Assembly (NCBI GenBank): GCA_013397455.1
Contig: VYZB01000209.1
Span: forward strand, 1,196,280-1,260,279
Origin: Crotophaga sulcirostris
Lineage: Eukaryota > Chordata > Aves > Cuculiformes > Crotophagidae
Length of the DNA stretch: 64,000 bases
Direction: 5' to 3'
Position numbers and translations under genes: made by a program. Every line of letters begins with the position of its first letter. The stretch's first letter is position 1. The notes below the pieces were generated by a model. That model was not told where the DNA came from, searched no databases, and worked only from the letters and a program-made list of their open reading frames with translations. This document shows, in pieces, positions 33,901 through 46,371 of the stretch.

Positions 33901-36900
33901 TCTGGGGCTTACTGACAGATGAGAATACCACCATTGGTTTAGTGAGAGTCTCAACTTCTGCAGATTAACAAAACACTAAATCTTATTCTTTGCCAGCATC
34001 CGCTGATGTAAGTTTATTAAAAGTTAAAAGGCATGACAATATACATGTTGAGCTTACTGACAGAAAAGACTGTATTTGCATACATGTGGTTGCTTCTAGC
34101 ACGGTAGCTGGGTGTGCGCACGCAAGGTGCAGGACTCGGGTGAAGCCAGTGCAGCTCTGCCATGTGCAAACCCGGCTGCACTTTCAGCACAAAGACAGAG
34201 CATTAAATAGAATTCTTTGGTCATTCAAGCATCTGAGAGGTCTTAATAACTTTTTCAGTCCATCCTCATAAATGTAAAAACTAAGTAATAAAATCTTTAT
34301 CACCATACTAAGACAGACACAATAAACAGGTAAGTCACACTGATAACCCAGCACACAGTGCCCCATCTACTTCTGTCAATGCCCAAATAAAAGGCCACAC
34401 TTTATGTAATTTCATTAGTGTGCTACTGAAATTACAGCACATACTTCTAGAAAAATAATACGGTTGCATCTTTAAGTACTGGATTTCTAAGATTGTTGCC
34501 TCCAGCCTTGGTACTTCTGTGCCAACCACTCAGTTAAAGTAAATGGGTAGTTCTGTTATAGCAAGTATATTACACTGACTTAACAGCTGCCCTTCCTCAT
34601 CATTAAAGAGTTACTGAGAAATTCTAAATCTGAACATTTGTGTACTAGATGACATTTCAAATGGAGCATGCTGAGTTTCCAGAAAAGGACAGTGCTTGAC
34701 AAAAGACACTACCTTTGTATCCTATTACCTACAGCATCCACAACTTCTTTCTGAACAGGCAATAATATGAACCGATTGCGAGAGCTGTAACAAGCTTTAT
34801 CATTTCAAGATGTGTCCTCTACCAGTGAACTGTGTGTCAGATTCCTGTGTGGGCTCTGATCCAGTACAGTACTTTAGCATATGGGCAGTCCTGCTTATCT
34901 TCAACTGAGCTTCTTGCCTCCCTGAAAGTTCGATGACGTACCTAAGTGCTTGATTGGACCAAGGCACTGGAGGAAATTGGTGCCACTCCTGAAATCCTGG
35001 AGCAACACTGCTTTACATTAACTGAGTATTCTGCACGATGATTACGGACTAAGATCATTTGTCATTTCAGTAGCTACATGACCTGCTACAACAAACTTTG
35101 ACATTTTCTTAGACAAACCTTTACCTGTAATAATTTCAAGTGATATAAAATGAATACAACTCATCTAATGTGACAATGAACCAAACACTACTGCACAGCA
35201 TGTACTGATCTGATACATCACATGTATGACAACGCATAGCACTCCACCAAGAACATTCAACAGCAACAGTTATTTCTCTCAACTCCAGGATAAAAGGCAG
35301 TGAGCAGGATGATATCAAAGGATGGCAGCTCTGCTTCTCATACAAGGACCTTGGGGACTCCAAGGATATTTGCGTATATGTACTTCAACAACACAGCAGT
35401 GTGGAAATGTTAAAGTTAGTAAAGCAAACAGTCCTCAAATGAGAAGGGCAACAGATGTCAACCAGTATCACATGTCAGTAAACAGCAACATGGCAGAGGG
35501 TATTTTTCTTAGCACTTTTGTGAAAGCATCATGCTATTAGCTACAGCCACATCTCAACTGTTTGAGTCCCTAAGTGGTGGTGCTTGTCTGTGTGATTTAA
35601 CTCCCACTAAGACGGTATTTCCAACTGTATGGAAATACTGTCCACTGAAGTCAGCTGAAAGAAAGTAGAAACGCTGCTGTATATTTATTGCAGCTTGAAA
35701 AGTGAAAAAAAAAAATCACACTCTCAAACTGATTGAAAGCTCATTCTGTGCTTGGCAGAGACAGACAAGCATTTATATTTCTCAGCTCTAATACAGAAGG
35801 ATCATCCTTAGGGCAAAAGAGTAGCTGTGATTCATCCGCTTTTTACCCTTACTGCAAAGACTTCTGACAGTAAGCCCAAAACATGCTAACTAAAAAGGCA
35901 CTCTTTGTACCATAAACACTAGGCCACAAGGAACTGGACAGTGGCCATTAAATCACTGCCTTCTAATTTTTCTCTCTCATCTATATTTCTCTAAAGATTT
36001 CTGGTAAGAAGGCAGCTGACTCTATACAAAAGCCAGAGGCATTGCCAGTATCTTGGTGGTTTCATGCATACCATATTGAATCTGACTTTATTATGCAAGG
36101 AAAAGAAAACCCAACCTTTCAATTAGGCAAAGATGTATTTTAGTGTCAAAAGACCAAGGACAGAGATAAAGGGATAGAGTAGTTCTACTGCAGAGTCACT
36201 GCTTTGAGGCCAGGCCTGGTTAGCTGCAAATATACTCCACAGCCATTGAACATTTTAGTTGTTTATGTGGAAAATGGTTTCATTCTGAGTAAGCAGAAGA
36301 GTCCACATCATGTACTGTCCACAACATCCCTTCATTACTTTGCTGCCAGTCAGAAGTGAGACAACAACAAATGATTGGACTGCGTAGGTTCAGCTCTTTT
36401 CATCACCAGAATACAGCCTCTCACAGTAGGTATAAAAGCTATGGACTGAAATTTAAAGTAATTTTTTTATGACGCACATATCCTGAAACTCATGACATAT
36501 ACATTCAGGAAGGAATTTAAAAAAAAAATCACTCAGATGAAGTAGCCATACCCAATCAATACACTACTCAGAAAAGCAAAAGCTGTCACCCAGCCTTGCC
36601 CAAGGATGGTCTCCGCTAGACCTTGGGCTCAAACGGCACACGTGTATTTGGAGTTTTTGAAGCAAAGGAAGGTAACCTTAACACACTCCTTGGGTTCAGC
36701 ATGCTGCCTAAGAACAAGCACCTCCTTCCTCTGCTTTTCCAAAATCCTCCTATTAAGGGAACAAGAGAAAAAAACCATCCCAACACGGCAGAAAGGCCTT
36801 TACTAAAAGGTGCATTAATTGGGTAAGGCAAGCCAATGAAATGATTAATTTGCTGCTCTCCTTCAATATTATGTTTACACAGGTTGATTATAGCACTTAA

Positions 36901-39900
36901 TTACTAATTCACCCTGTACAAAAACAAGAGTGTTTTGAATTTTTAATGAGATGAGGGAAGGCAATGTTCTCTAACTCAACAGGGAGAATTCATTTTATTT
37001 CCTCTTTTGATTTCTCAAGTTATTACCATTTCTAAGGAAAACAACCTATCCTCTCCCTGATCTTTCACCCGGTTCTTGCTTTTGAAAATATGGAAATCAA
37101 CAAGATGCTTCTATTAATTTCAATCCTGACATGTAATGCTTTGGAAGAGGAATAGAGGATCAGATCATCAACTGAAGCACATCCACTGAAATAAGTGGAA
37201 CAAAATTACTCCAGAGACTGCCTGGTCCAGAAAAGGAAATAGCCTGAGCCCCTCCAGTTCTGTCAGCAGAAATGTTGCGTCCCAGTACTATTTATAGATG
37301 TTCTTATGGAATGTTTCCTACTCACAATTGCCAGTAGGTCCATTGCTGAGGTTGTGGACTAGCTGTTGCAGTAAAGAACTTCTTCACATTCTATGACATT
37401 TTCATTGTTGGGAGGTGAATACACTGAATACTGCATCTTCATCCCAGCTGATCTTTGTGAAACTGGTGTCACCTGTGGTTTATCCTCTGGGCTACATCAC
37501 CCCGCAGCCTCCCCAGAACACTGAGAGACATCACTGAACGAAGCACAATCAGGCAGGGCACAAACACAACTCTCTTGAGTTCCTTTAGTAGAGAGTTGTA
37601 AGCGAATCATTCTACCTGCACCACCACAACCTCAGACTCCTGCTTGCAATGCACCTTCCCCACAGTTGTGGGCTCTGGCTCTTACCTCGAAGGTGGGCCA
37701 GGAGACCCTGATCCACAAAGCTTCCAGGGCTGCTTCCAGGGGTGTGAATGACACCTCAGGGGTACTTCACTTGTACAGCTGCTGCTGCTGCTAAATAATT
37801 CAGCTAATTCAAGTTAGATAACTACTCAATACCTCTTTCTGTAGAATCCAGCTAATTGTTTTATACCTCCAATACACTTTATAAAAACAATGAAAAAGCT
37901 TTTTCCTATGTTTTTGCAGAATATACCATCAACTTGCATAACAACCAAAACTGACAAAGGATAGATCGCACCTCCCTTAAAAGTAAATTTTATAACTGAA
38001 AAATCTTCCAGTCATGTAGACTCTAATTTCTAGCTCCATGTTTTACACCCAAAATTATTACAGAAAGCTGATTACAGAAATTTAACAGTAAAAGGTACTA
38101 CAGTAAGTCATACAAAGTTACTCTCTTCCACATCAGCCAGTAAGAATGACCCATATTAAGACAGCACATCCAAAATAAATCTGGTAACCTGGTTTCATAC
38201 AGGTAATTTTATTAATTGCTTTAATACGCAATTAAGGAATAGTCAGTGGGCTGCAGGATTTTATAAAGCAATAATCATGTTCCCTGGTGTACAGCTTTGT
38301 CCCAAAGAATAGGTTATCCAAAAAAAAAAGGGCTGGATGATTGCCAAATCAAACAGCACCTTCTTCCCATTTTCAATTACGTAAGAAGCGAGGCAGAGTA
38401 ACGAGGATATACTGGAAACCTGGACGTTTATTTATTGAACATTTTCACTGAGAAGGTATTGCTGGCTTGCTAAACTGGAAACTATATTTTTACTACAGAA
38501 AAAAATTACGTAAAAAAACAGGACCCTGCTGCTCAGCATGAAAGGCATGGATAGAACCAATAAATTGACCCATCTAAGCCAGCAATGATAAGGTTATTTC
38601 ATTCAATGCAGCACATATTTCAAAAATCCAACCCCCCAAAATACAGTGTGTACTTCAACAGTCCTTATGTCATACTATTTTACCCAGCACTGTCTTCTGT
38701 GACTCAGCCTGGCTGCGTTACGGTTCATAGGCACAACAATCAAGACATAAGAAAACCACTAAGAGAAAAAAGGTGTAGCATTTGTAGGGGTAAATGAAAA
38801 GATAACCCAAATTGCAACAAACAATTCATAAGATTTTCTGCCCTTTCCAGAGATTGTAGAGACTAAACAAAAAATGAAATTAACCACACTGCCTATTCTT
38901 TTTTCTTTTTGGATAGATCAACTGTTTTAATTCAGTTTTACCACAGAGGAGAAAAATGCAGGGAGAGTAAATGAAGAGGAAAACTGGGAAGTCAACATTC
39001 TTTGAAGCAACAACATATGGTGAGCAGGCATGAGAGATGGAGATTATAAATCTTTCCTTGATAGAATTACCTAAAGATGAAATTGCAGCCTCGAGGGGCT
39101 TGAGCTTTTAAAACCTCACCAGAATCTAGCAAATTAACCAGCATGGTTACACATTTTGCAATAACCTTCATTTCCAGTGCTTCTTTGCAAAAGCTCAGCA
39201 TACTGCGAATTTTGGTACTAATATAATACAAATGTGGGCAATAAAAAGCATGAAAACCTTTACTCCACAAATCACTCAAAATAAGAATAAAAATAAATGA
39301 AAATTAAGAATTAGAACAAAATGCTGCATCCTGCAAATAGTCACTGCTGTATTATAGAAGGAGAAAGGAGGTACGTTGGTGCTTTTTTATTTGTAAGAAG
39401 AAACGTATTTAAGGATGCCAAAGGATAGAGGAAATGCTCTGCAGTGTTCCAGCCTCCATGACCAATCACTCACAAAAGCAGAAGGTGAGAACCCTGTTGT
39501 CTCCTGGACACTTCTGGCACGCAGCAATACGCAGGTGAGCAAGCTGCCTGTCCCTGGAGCAATGATCTCCCAATGTGTCTCTGAAGCAGACACTTCCCCA
39601 TTTCCAAATCCCAGTGATGGAACGCCACAGTGCTAAGCAGCAGGTCAGTACATAAATGTAAGCGTAAGAGCAACCACCATAGCCAAAACCTTTACCCCTA
39701 AGGAAATACTGTGTGATTCCAGTGCCTATCTTAACTGCAAGCTAAATAAAGCCTAAATCTAACTACTATGTAAGGTTACCGCAGAGTCGGGTCTTCCCTA
39801 GATGACCCATCTTTTCTCTCATTTACTGAAAAGTGATGCCTCAGTATATTCTGAGGATCTTCTGCATGTGTCCAGGTTTTCTGAGTGAAGAGCAGAATGC

Positions 39901-42888
39901 TGGAGTGGTGGCTCTGACTCAGCTGCCCTATGCCCCAAAATACCGACACCTGACAGAAAGCACAGGCTTGTCAGCACTAACATCTAATGCATTCTACATC
40001 CCCAAAGCATCAGATTCAGCATTCGGGCTCACCAGCTCCCTGAAGCATCACTCACTGTGCACATCTTACTCAGCACACCTGCACGCACATAGGAGACTCC
40101 GTGGCAGAAGCCTGGCAGCCCTAGCTTACGCTGGTGGGTTTTCACGTCTCTGTTCAGCAGCTGGTCCTTCTGTCAGCAGAGCATGTTAAAGCCAGACCAT
40201 GATGATCAGAAGCGAGCCAAACCATGAAAACCAGAGAGCTTTCAAACATTTTGAATTTGACAGTGAGTGGAGATGTCCAAAAATGATTCTGAGAAATGTG
40301 ACCAAAATCACCGAGACAAATAAAGTAAAAATTCCCCTTCAAACAAACATAGATGTAAGGAAAGAAAATAAAACCTACAATTTTCTCCATTACTATTAGG
40401 TTGAGCAAATAATGATCGCTGGAAAGCACATTAATTAAGCACAAACCATCTACTTAGAGGACAGATAATAACTTCTGTTATTTGCAGAGTCTACAACAAC
40501 GCTGAATACTTACAACACCTCTAAGGAAGGAATGTTTTGGAAGATGTGGTAGAAAAAAAAATACAAAAAGCGGCTACAGAACTGCAATGCTAGATATGCA
40601 TTTATGTCCCCCTCTCCCCCAAAATACATTTATTCAGTTTCTTGCTTCTTTGATTTCATGTAGCTGAATTCTTTAAAAAATGTTTTTACATAATATAAAA
40701 TATTCGCTACATGATACAGCTGATATTGCCATAGGTAGCACCTCTTTAACAACAATCTGAACACACACTAAGCCAAAACACCTCGCAAGCGCTTTCTGCC
40801 CACTGCAGAGATTTTCTGGCATCCTGTATAGGATTCAGGGCCTCATCTGGCTCCCAGTGATCACCACAGGCAGTATGATGGAAAGAAACATGCTCCAAAT
40901 GCCCAGTGGGATGTATAATAGCAGCAGTTTCCAATCTACATCCCCTCTTCTGTTTCAAAGCCATCTCAGGAAAGTCCATGGTCTTGACCTGCAACTCAGT
41001 GAAACAAAAGGAAACTCTCCTGCTGACTAGCAAACCCCTTGGAACCAGACCTTACATGAACAGCTACTGAAGTGCTGAAAAAGGCAGAGGCTGCATTTGG
41101 GAAATCAGACTCCTTATGCAGTGCCAAGACACTAGATTGAAATTTCTATTTATTCTTTTTCTCTGTGTACTGATTTTAGCTTATTTCAATCAAGGAAGGA
41201 TGGGAAGGGAGCATAAGGAGCCATCAAATCTGGCTCCTGACAGTCACAGGTAAACATTTAGGATTTACTCCAGGAAGACCCACCGAACCTGCATGGTACT
41301 TAGGACAAGCCAAAGCACATTCCCATAGCCAAAGAGGCAGGAGCCTCCTGCCATATCATAACAGTAAAAGATTAAACACTTTTTAAATTAAAAAGTCTGT
41401 GACATGACTAGTTCAAAGGATCTAGTTTCACTGAAAGAGATTTCTGAGGGAGTGTGCTATGCAGACTGACATATATGTATGTATGTATAAAACATACAAA
41501 TCTGTTCTGACATGGTTGGATAGGCTTCTGAAATATTTTGACATATAAGGGCAGGGTTAAAAACTAAAGGTAAATTAACATACCAAAATTATATAAGAAC
41601 ACAATACAGCAAATTTCGCAGATTGGATTTTTCTAATGGTTATGAAGACAGACTTAATAAAATCAGTTTTGAGATGTTCAGTTATTGCATAGTAGTGGAA
41701 AACGTCTTCAACTTGGAATGAAATATCCGTGTATTTGAAGGCAGAAGATTAACAGAAGAATTAAATATGAAGTCCTGTCACCAAAAATTGGTACTGAAAT
41801 TACATTTCTCAAAACTGGTTCTCCTCACAAGCACTAGAATTATTAAATACAGATATATTTTGTACTATACATTTGTTACAATGAGATTGACTTTAACGAT
41901 GGAAAAATCATTACGAAAGGAAACTGCTCTTCCTGCGAACCTATACCGCACTGCAGTATATTCAAATTTGGAAATTGCGTGTTTGGAAATTTCCCAAACC
42001 GGTCCAGTTCCTCAGCTTATGTTGAGCTGTTCATTGATGCCAGTGGAACTGTGTCAATCTAACTAGGTTGAGAGGATGACCCCCTATTTGGAAAATAGAG
42101 TCAGGTAAGTTTTTGTGCAAAATTTAATCTACAAATATCTGTGCCTAATAGGTACCATAGGGACCATCTTGATAAATAATTTTGTCCAAGTGGATGCAAT
42201 GTACTGGTTAGTGTCTTTGTGTAGCATGACGAGAAGACCGGTCTTATTCCAGTGGAGTGGCTACATGGACAACCAGATATGATTTTAGGCATTCAGACTC
42301 TTCTTCAGTTTCTGTATGCTGCTGTTGTTTATATAAATGCAGTTAAGTCATGCTCTGGCTGATCCACTGAACATAAAAGCCTTACTGCTACTTTTACAAC
42401 TGTTAATGGATTGAAACGACATGAATAAACATTAAGTTCCATCCTCATTATTAGCTCTGCATTCACTGTGGGAAATAAGAGGTATAGGTGTGTCATTTTT
42501 TATGGCATAAATAGTGCTATGGTGTTTCTTATTCTTAACATTCCTCAATATGAAGGAAAGAAAGTAGGACAAATGTAACTGAGATGAAAGCATGACCTTC
42601 TTGCAGGATCTTAGCTGTGCCAAATTCCTTCTTCTGTCTGTAAAATTACATGGCCTAACTTAATAGCAGCTTCTACCTCCATATCCCTACAGTCAAAGGA
42701 CAAATGAATCTTCAGTGCACCCAAATAACATATGGACTTAAAAAGAGGGTGGAGAGAAAGTGATGCTGGCTCTTGTCTGGCTGTGCTGAAGGTACAAACT
42801 TTTCCACTTGAATTAAAGTTTGTGCATGGAGCAAGTGTCAAAGTGTAAAACACATTAAAACTGGGAAAAGAAATCAGGTACTGCATAC

Positions 42889-42983
42889 CTGTATAGATGC
42901 AAAATCTCCAGAAGCGCAAGCTCCAAGAATAGCAGCACCCACCAAAACCGACTCCACTTCTTTGGACAGGACAACAGGCTTGC
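42889..42983 (-). CDS. FGGY: FGGY coding exon, third from last
   Basis: The acceptor is TTTCTTGTATAG and the donor GTATGCAG. The exon enters in phase 1, with GC completing a Gly codon, and leaves in phase 0 after 31 more codons. The peptide starts [20 protein letters not shown] and continues [11 protein letters not shown]. This agrees with the vertebrate FGGY segment after the nucleotide-binding loop ([16 protein letters not shown] in human, from memory), including the conserved ESVLVGAA helix and ACASGD turn of the FGGY_C domain. Family members use this Ala/Gly-rich helix to close the ATP-binding side. No anomalies are seen. Confidence 0.97.
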
Positions 42984-45900
42984 CTATACAAGAAAAAGCC
43001 ATGCCTCTGTTAGGAAGAATATAGCAGCACTACATTAGCAGTACAGTGAGTAATTAAAGCAAAAGATAGAAACAAAAAAAAAAGCATGAAAAAAGACTCG
43101 AAAATCATATTCAGAGCTACAGTCTACTGTAGATTAATGTAACTGTCTCTGCTCTGTGGTTCCAGGCTCTAAGAAAAATGCAGAATTAAAAAAAACACTT
43201 TCAGAAAATTATTAATGCAGAATATAAAGCATACAATGAACAAACCCCCAGATCTTTGACAGTGGCTATTTATCTCAAAGGGCTTGGTATAAACCTGTTA
43301 CCCACACCCTTCAAACCCACATGCCTATTAAAAGTTGACCTCAAGCAAAAAAGAGGGTGGTATCCCTTTTGGTTTCTTTTGCAATGAACAACAACAACAA
43401 GAAGGCTGTTTGTGTTTAGTTTTAAAGATATAGCCAAACAAAGCCAGTTTGGTTTTGTTGGAAGACATGAAAATATGAGTAGTAAACTTTCACAAGCTAT
43501 GTATGAAATCATGAGAGAAATCTTGTCTTCCAAATTGAGCGAGATATTTAAAACAAGATTGAAAAGCCATAAAAACAATCAAACTCAATATGCATTCAGA
43601 AGTAGAATTAAGAATTATTGTTTCTTCAACCATGGATACTATCATGAACATACTTTCCCTCACTTCACATAAAGTGTTCTAAAAGACCTGTATTATTAAT
43701 GTAAAAACAGCAGGAAAAAGAGTAATAAACAAATAAAAATTGGCCGGCTTTCTTAATTCTCCCTAAAGAAACCTAAAACAATAGTGTAAGTCTAAATACT
43801 TCTAGCTACACTTTAGATATTCATCCTCACTAAGCCCAAAAATGTAATATTCCTACAGTATTTGGCATGTGCCTAAATTTCCATTACTGTGATAGTTTCA
43901 TTCATTGAATGATGATGCAAACACAGTGGTGGGAGGAGGCCTCCTTCTGTGAATAGCCTCAATTATATTATGCCTTAAAAAATGCTGTTCTTTAGAGCCA
44001 AGATTAGAAGGAGCTGAAATTTGGAGGAAGATCTAAAGTGAGCCATGAACAACTCCTACAGAGGGAAAGGCAAACACACACTTTTCAAAATGAGAAATAA
44101 AGTTATTAATATAAGACACAATTATTGATACAAAGTAAATTCACTTTGCATCCCAGGCGTCCAGTTACATTATGCTAACTTTGCACTGCTCCACCAGTGT
44201 GAAGCTCCTTACAATCAGCTTTTAATGACATAAAGGTGCCACAGTGGTCTTTCTGCCCTTTCTTCCCACAGTTAACACAGGCAGAGCAATGGGGAAGTCA
44301 AGTGGATATAGTGAGACCTTGATGTTTGTTTGCTGGAATGAGTACTAACAGCAGGGTAATTACAGCATCCCTTAGTTTCCCTGACCAAACAAATGCACCT
44401 TAAGAATATTAGTGTAGGATCAGGGACCTGAGCAGTCCCCCGGTTCAGATGGAACACAGCTCAGGACTTGGGTCAGCTTGGAACGGACGCAGACCCTCTA
44501 AAGCTCAGGCTCACAGCTGCTCGGCCGTTGGCCAGGCGCTGAAGCAGTAAGCAGTGCTCAATGCACTCTAAACTTTACTGCACATTTCCCGCATCATCCG
44601 AATGAATGCAGAATTCTTACCAGGCAAACAAAAAGATCAAGATACTTTTTAAGTGGCCTGCGAAACTATCTATTGGATGTCTGCATGGCTGAGTCATGGG
44701 CATTTGCCGCTAACAATAATATATTCAGATTTTTTTCTTTTTGGGAAAGAATGGGGGATTGATCCTGGAATGTTAGTTATTTTATCTGATAGGCTCTAAT
44801 GAGTTCAACACAACCAAGAGCATTTCAGTTAGATGAACTCTGACATCCCTTGTCAGTCACTGATTTTACAAATGGGGGAGAACGCCAGACCGCAAAAAGG
44901 CCTTTTTGTGCTGAATTGTACTTGGCCATTAGTTACAGTCAAAGAACTTCTGATTACATTTTAATCAGAATACCTTTTCACATATCTTTTATCTTACACA
45001 TCATGAACCAGCACCCCAACTCTACATGTAGCTGAAATTCACCTAAAACATTTGACTTCCATAAGGACAGGCATGGACTTGACAACATCATTTTTCTCAA
45101 GCAGAAAGCGTCACTTTGACTACAATGTATTTAGTGAATTTTAAGGTCAATAGGCACCATGCTTTTTGCTTCTCCATTTCTGTTTTCAGCTCAGGTAGGA
45201 ACACAAAACGTATTTTTACCTTCCCTCCTAAATCAAAGTTATGATGTGTGGTTTGATGTTAGGGCAAGCCAGATCTCCAGACCAAATGCCCCAGATATGA
45301 GCCCTAAACTTTATCCATGGCAGCTGAACTGGTCTTAATTTGAAATATATCCAAAACACACATCATTCAAAGTTTCTCTGAAGTCCTTTACACTACCTTT
45401 TGTTATTTTTTCCACTGTTTTTTAAAGTATATTCAACTGACTCATAGATGTGCTACGATGTCCAACACACACAGGCCTGAGGAAGACGAAAAATACCCTG
45501 CAAGCCTGAGACCTCCTCTTGTAATGAGCCACATATCCAGGGCCTTGCACCCACCAATTCTACAAAACCAAACAGAACATCATACGGGGGCAAGAATTTA
45601 GAAATTGTCCCTTAAACCGTATTAATGACACAGCCACGGAAGTAACTCAGAAAAGAATTGTTCTATATAATGGATACAATGTCCAGCACAAGCAGGAAGC
45701 GTCAGGAGAAGCCTAACAGAGTTCAAATTGGAAGAAGCTAATAAAGGTTTTAGAAAACGCATCTTATGCAAACCATGCTCACAAAACATACCGGGCATTA
45801 TCCTTGTCTAACTTCTTGTAATGCAGTGGAATGGATTAATTTCTATAAAGTGTTTTGAATAAATTTTTAAAATCTAACAGTGAGAAACATTTGTTACATG

Positions 45901-46250
45901 CAATTTATACATACCGGTTTGAAAAATTCCATTCAAAGTTTTAATATTTATTTTATTGCACTTTTTTAAGAAACCTGTAAGTCTAAGATCCACAGATTGG
46001 AAACCATGCTGGATGTTTCTCCAGAAGTCTGTTTTCTAACAATACAACATATGGAGCTTTGCTTGCACCGCATCTCTGTGGTATTCAGATCTCCAGTCTT
46101 GCAGGAAATAACATTTTATTACACACTTTTTTGCCAACCAGCAAAATGCAGCTCTATATTAAGAAAGTATTTATTTTTCTAAAGACAAAGTATTTAGCCA
46201 TCTAAAATAAAGTAGTCTAACCTCCTTTTCTGGCACTTGCTCTGACTCAC
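42984..46250 (-). other. FGGY: FGGY intron (3.3 kb)
   Basis: The donor is GTGAGTCAG at 46250 and the acceptor TTGTATAG at 42984. Apart from one perfect inverted repeat (44948-44970) I see no gene, RNA or recognised repeat. Confidence 0.9.
44948..44970. repeat. Perfect short inverted repeat
   Basis: TTCTGATTA and TAATCAGAA are exact 9-base complementary arms around the spacer CATTT. The stem is AT-rich and weak. Each arm also holds a homeodomain-like TAAT word. Confidence 0.6.
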
Positions 46251-46371
46251 CAGTAATGTCAGCGTGCATCTGCACAAAGAGAGGGTTCTTGCTCAGCCCG
46301 CCGCACAGAAACACTGTGTTGATATGATGCCCTGCAGCCTGCATGGTTTCCAAAATATGTCTTGTTCCTAA
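46251..46371 (-). CDS. FGGY: FGGY coding exon with GGLSKN nucleotide-binding motif
   Basis: The acceptor is CCCTTTCTGAAG and the donor GTGAGT. Entry is phase 0, and exit is one base into a Gly codon completed at 42983. The 40 full codons begin [20 protein letters not shown] and include [27 protein letters not shown] is the conserved glycine-rich loop that contacts the ADP/ATP phosphates in the FGGY_C domain of the hexokinase/actin/HSP70 ATPase fold, and [10 protein letters not shown] is the family signature next to it. All residues expected there are present, so the kinase is likely active. This is the most diagnostic exon in the window. Confidence 0.98.

Larger units (their letters stand above)
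16607..42888 (-). other. FGGY: FGGY long intron (26.3 kb)
   Basis: The intron runs from a GTATGCAG donor at 42888 to a CCCCAG acceptor at 16607. It is far longer than the other seven introns or intron parts here (0.5-5 kb). I found no other coding exon in it on either strand. It contains a CR1 tail, two MIR remnants, a G-quadruplex motif, a CTCF-like word, a small inverted repeat and a polypurine tract, all listed separately. The remainder is plain AT-rich intronic sequence in which I see nothing further. Confidence 0.85.

Noticed and set aside
41767..42066. A 99-codon frame on plus
   Set aside because: Nothing recognisable, no splice or promoter context, intronic.
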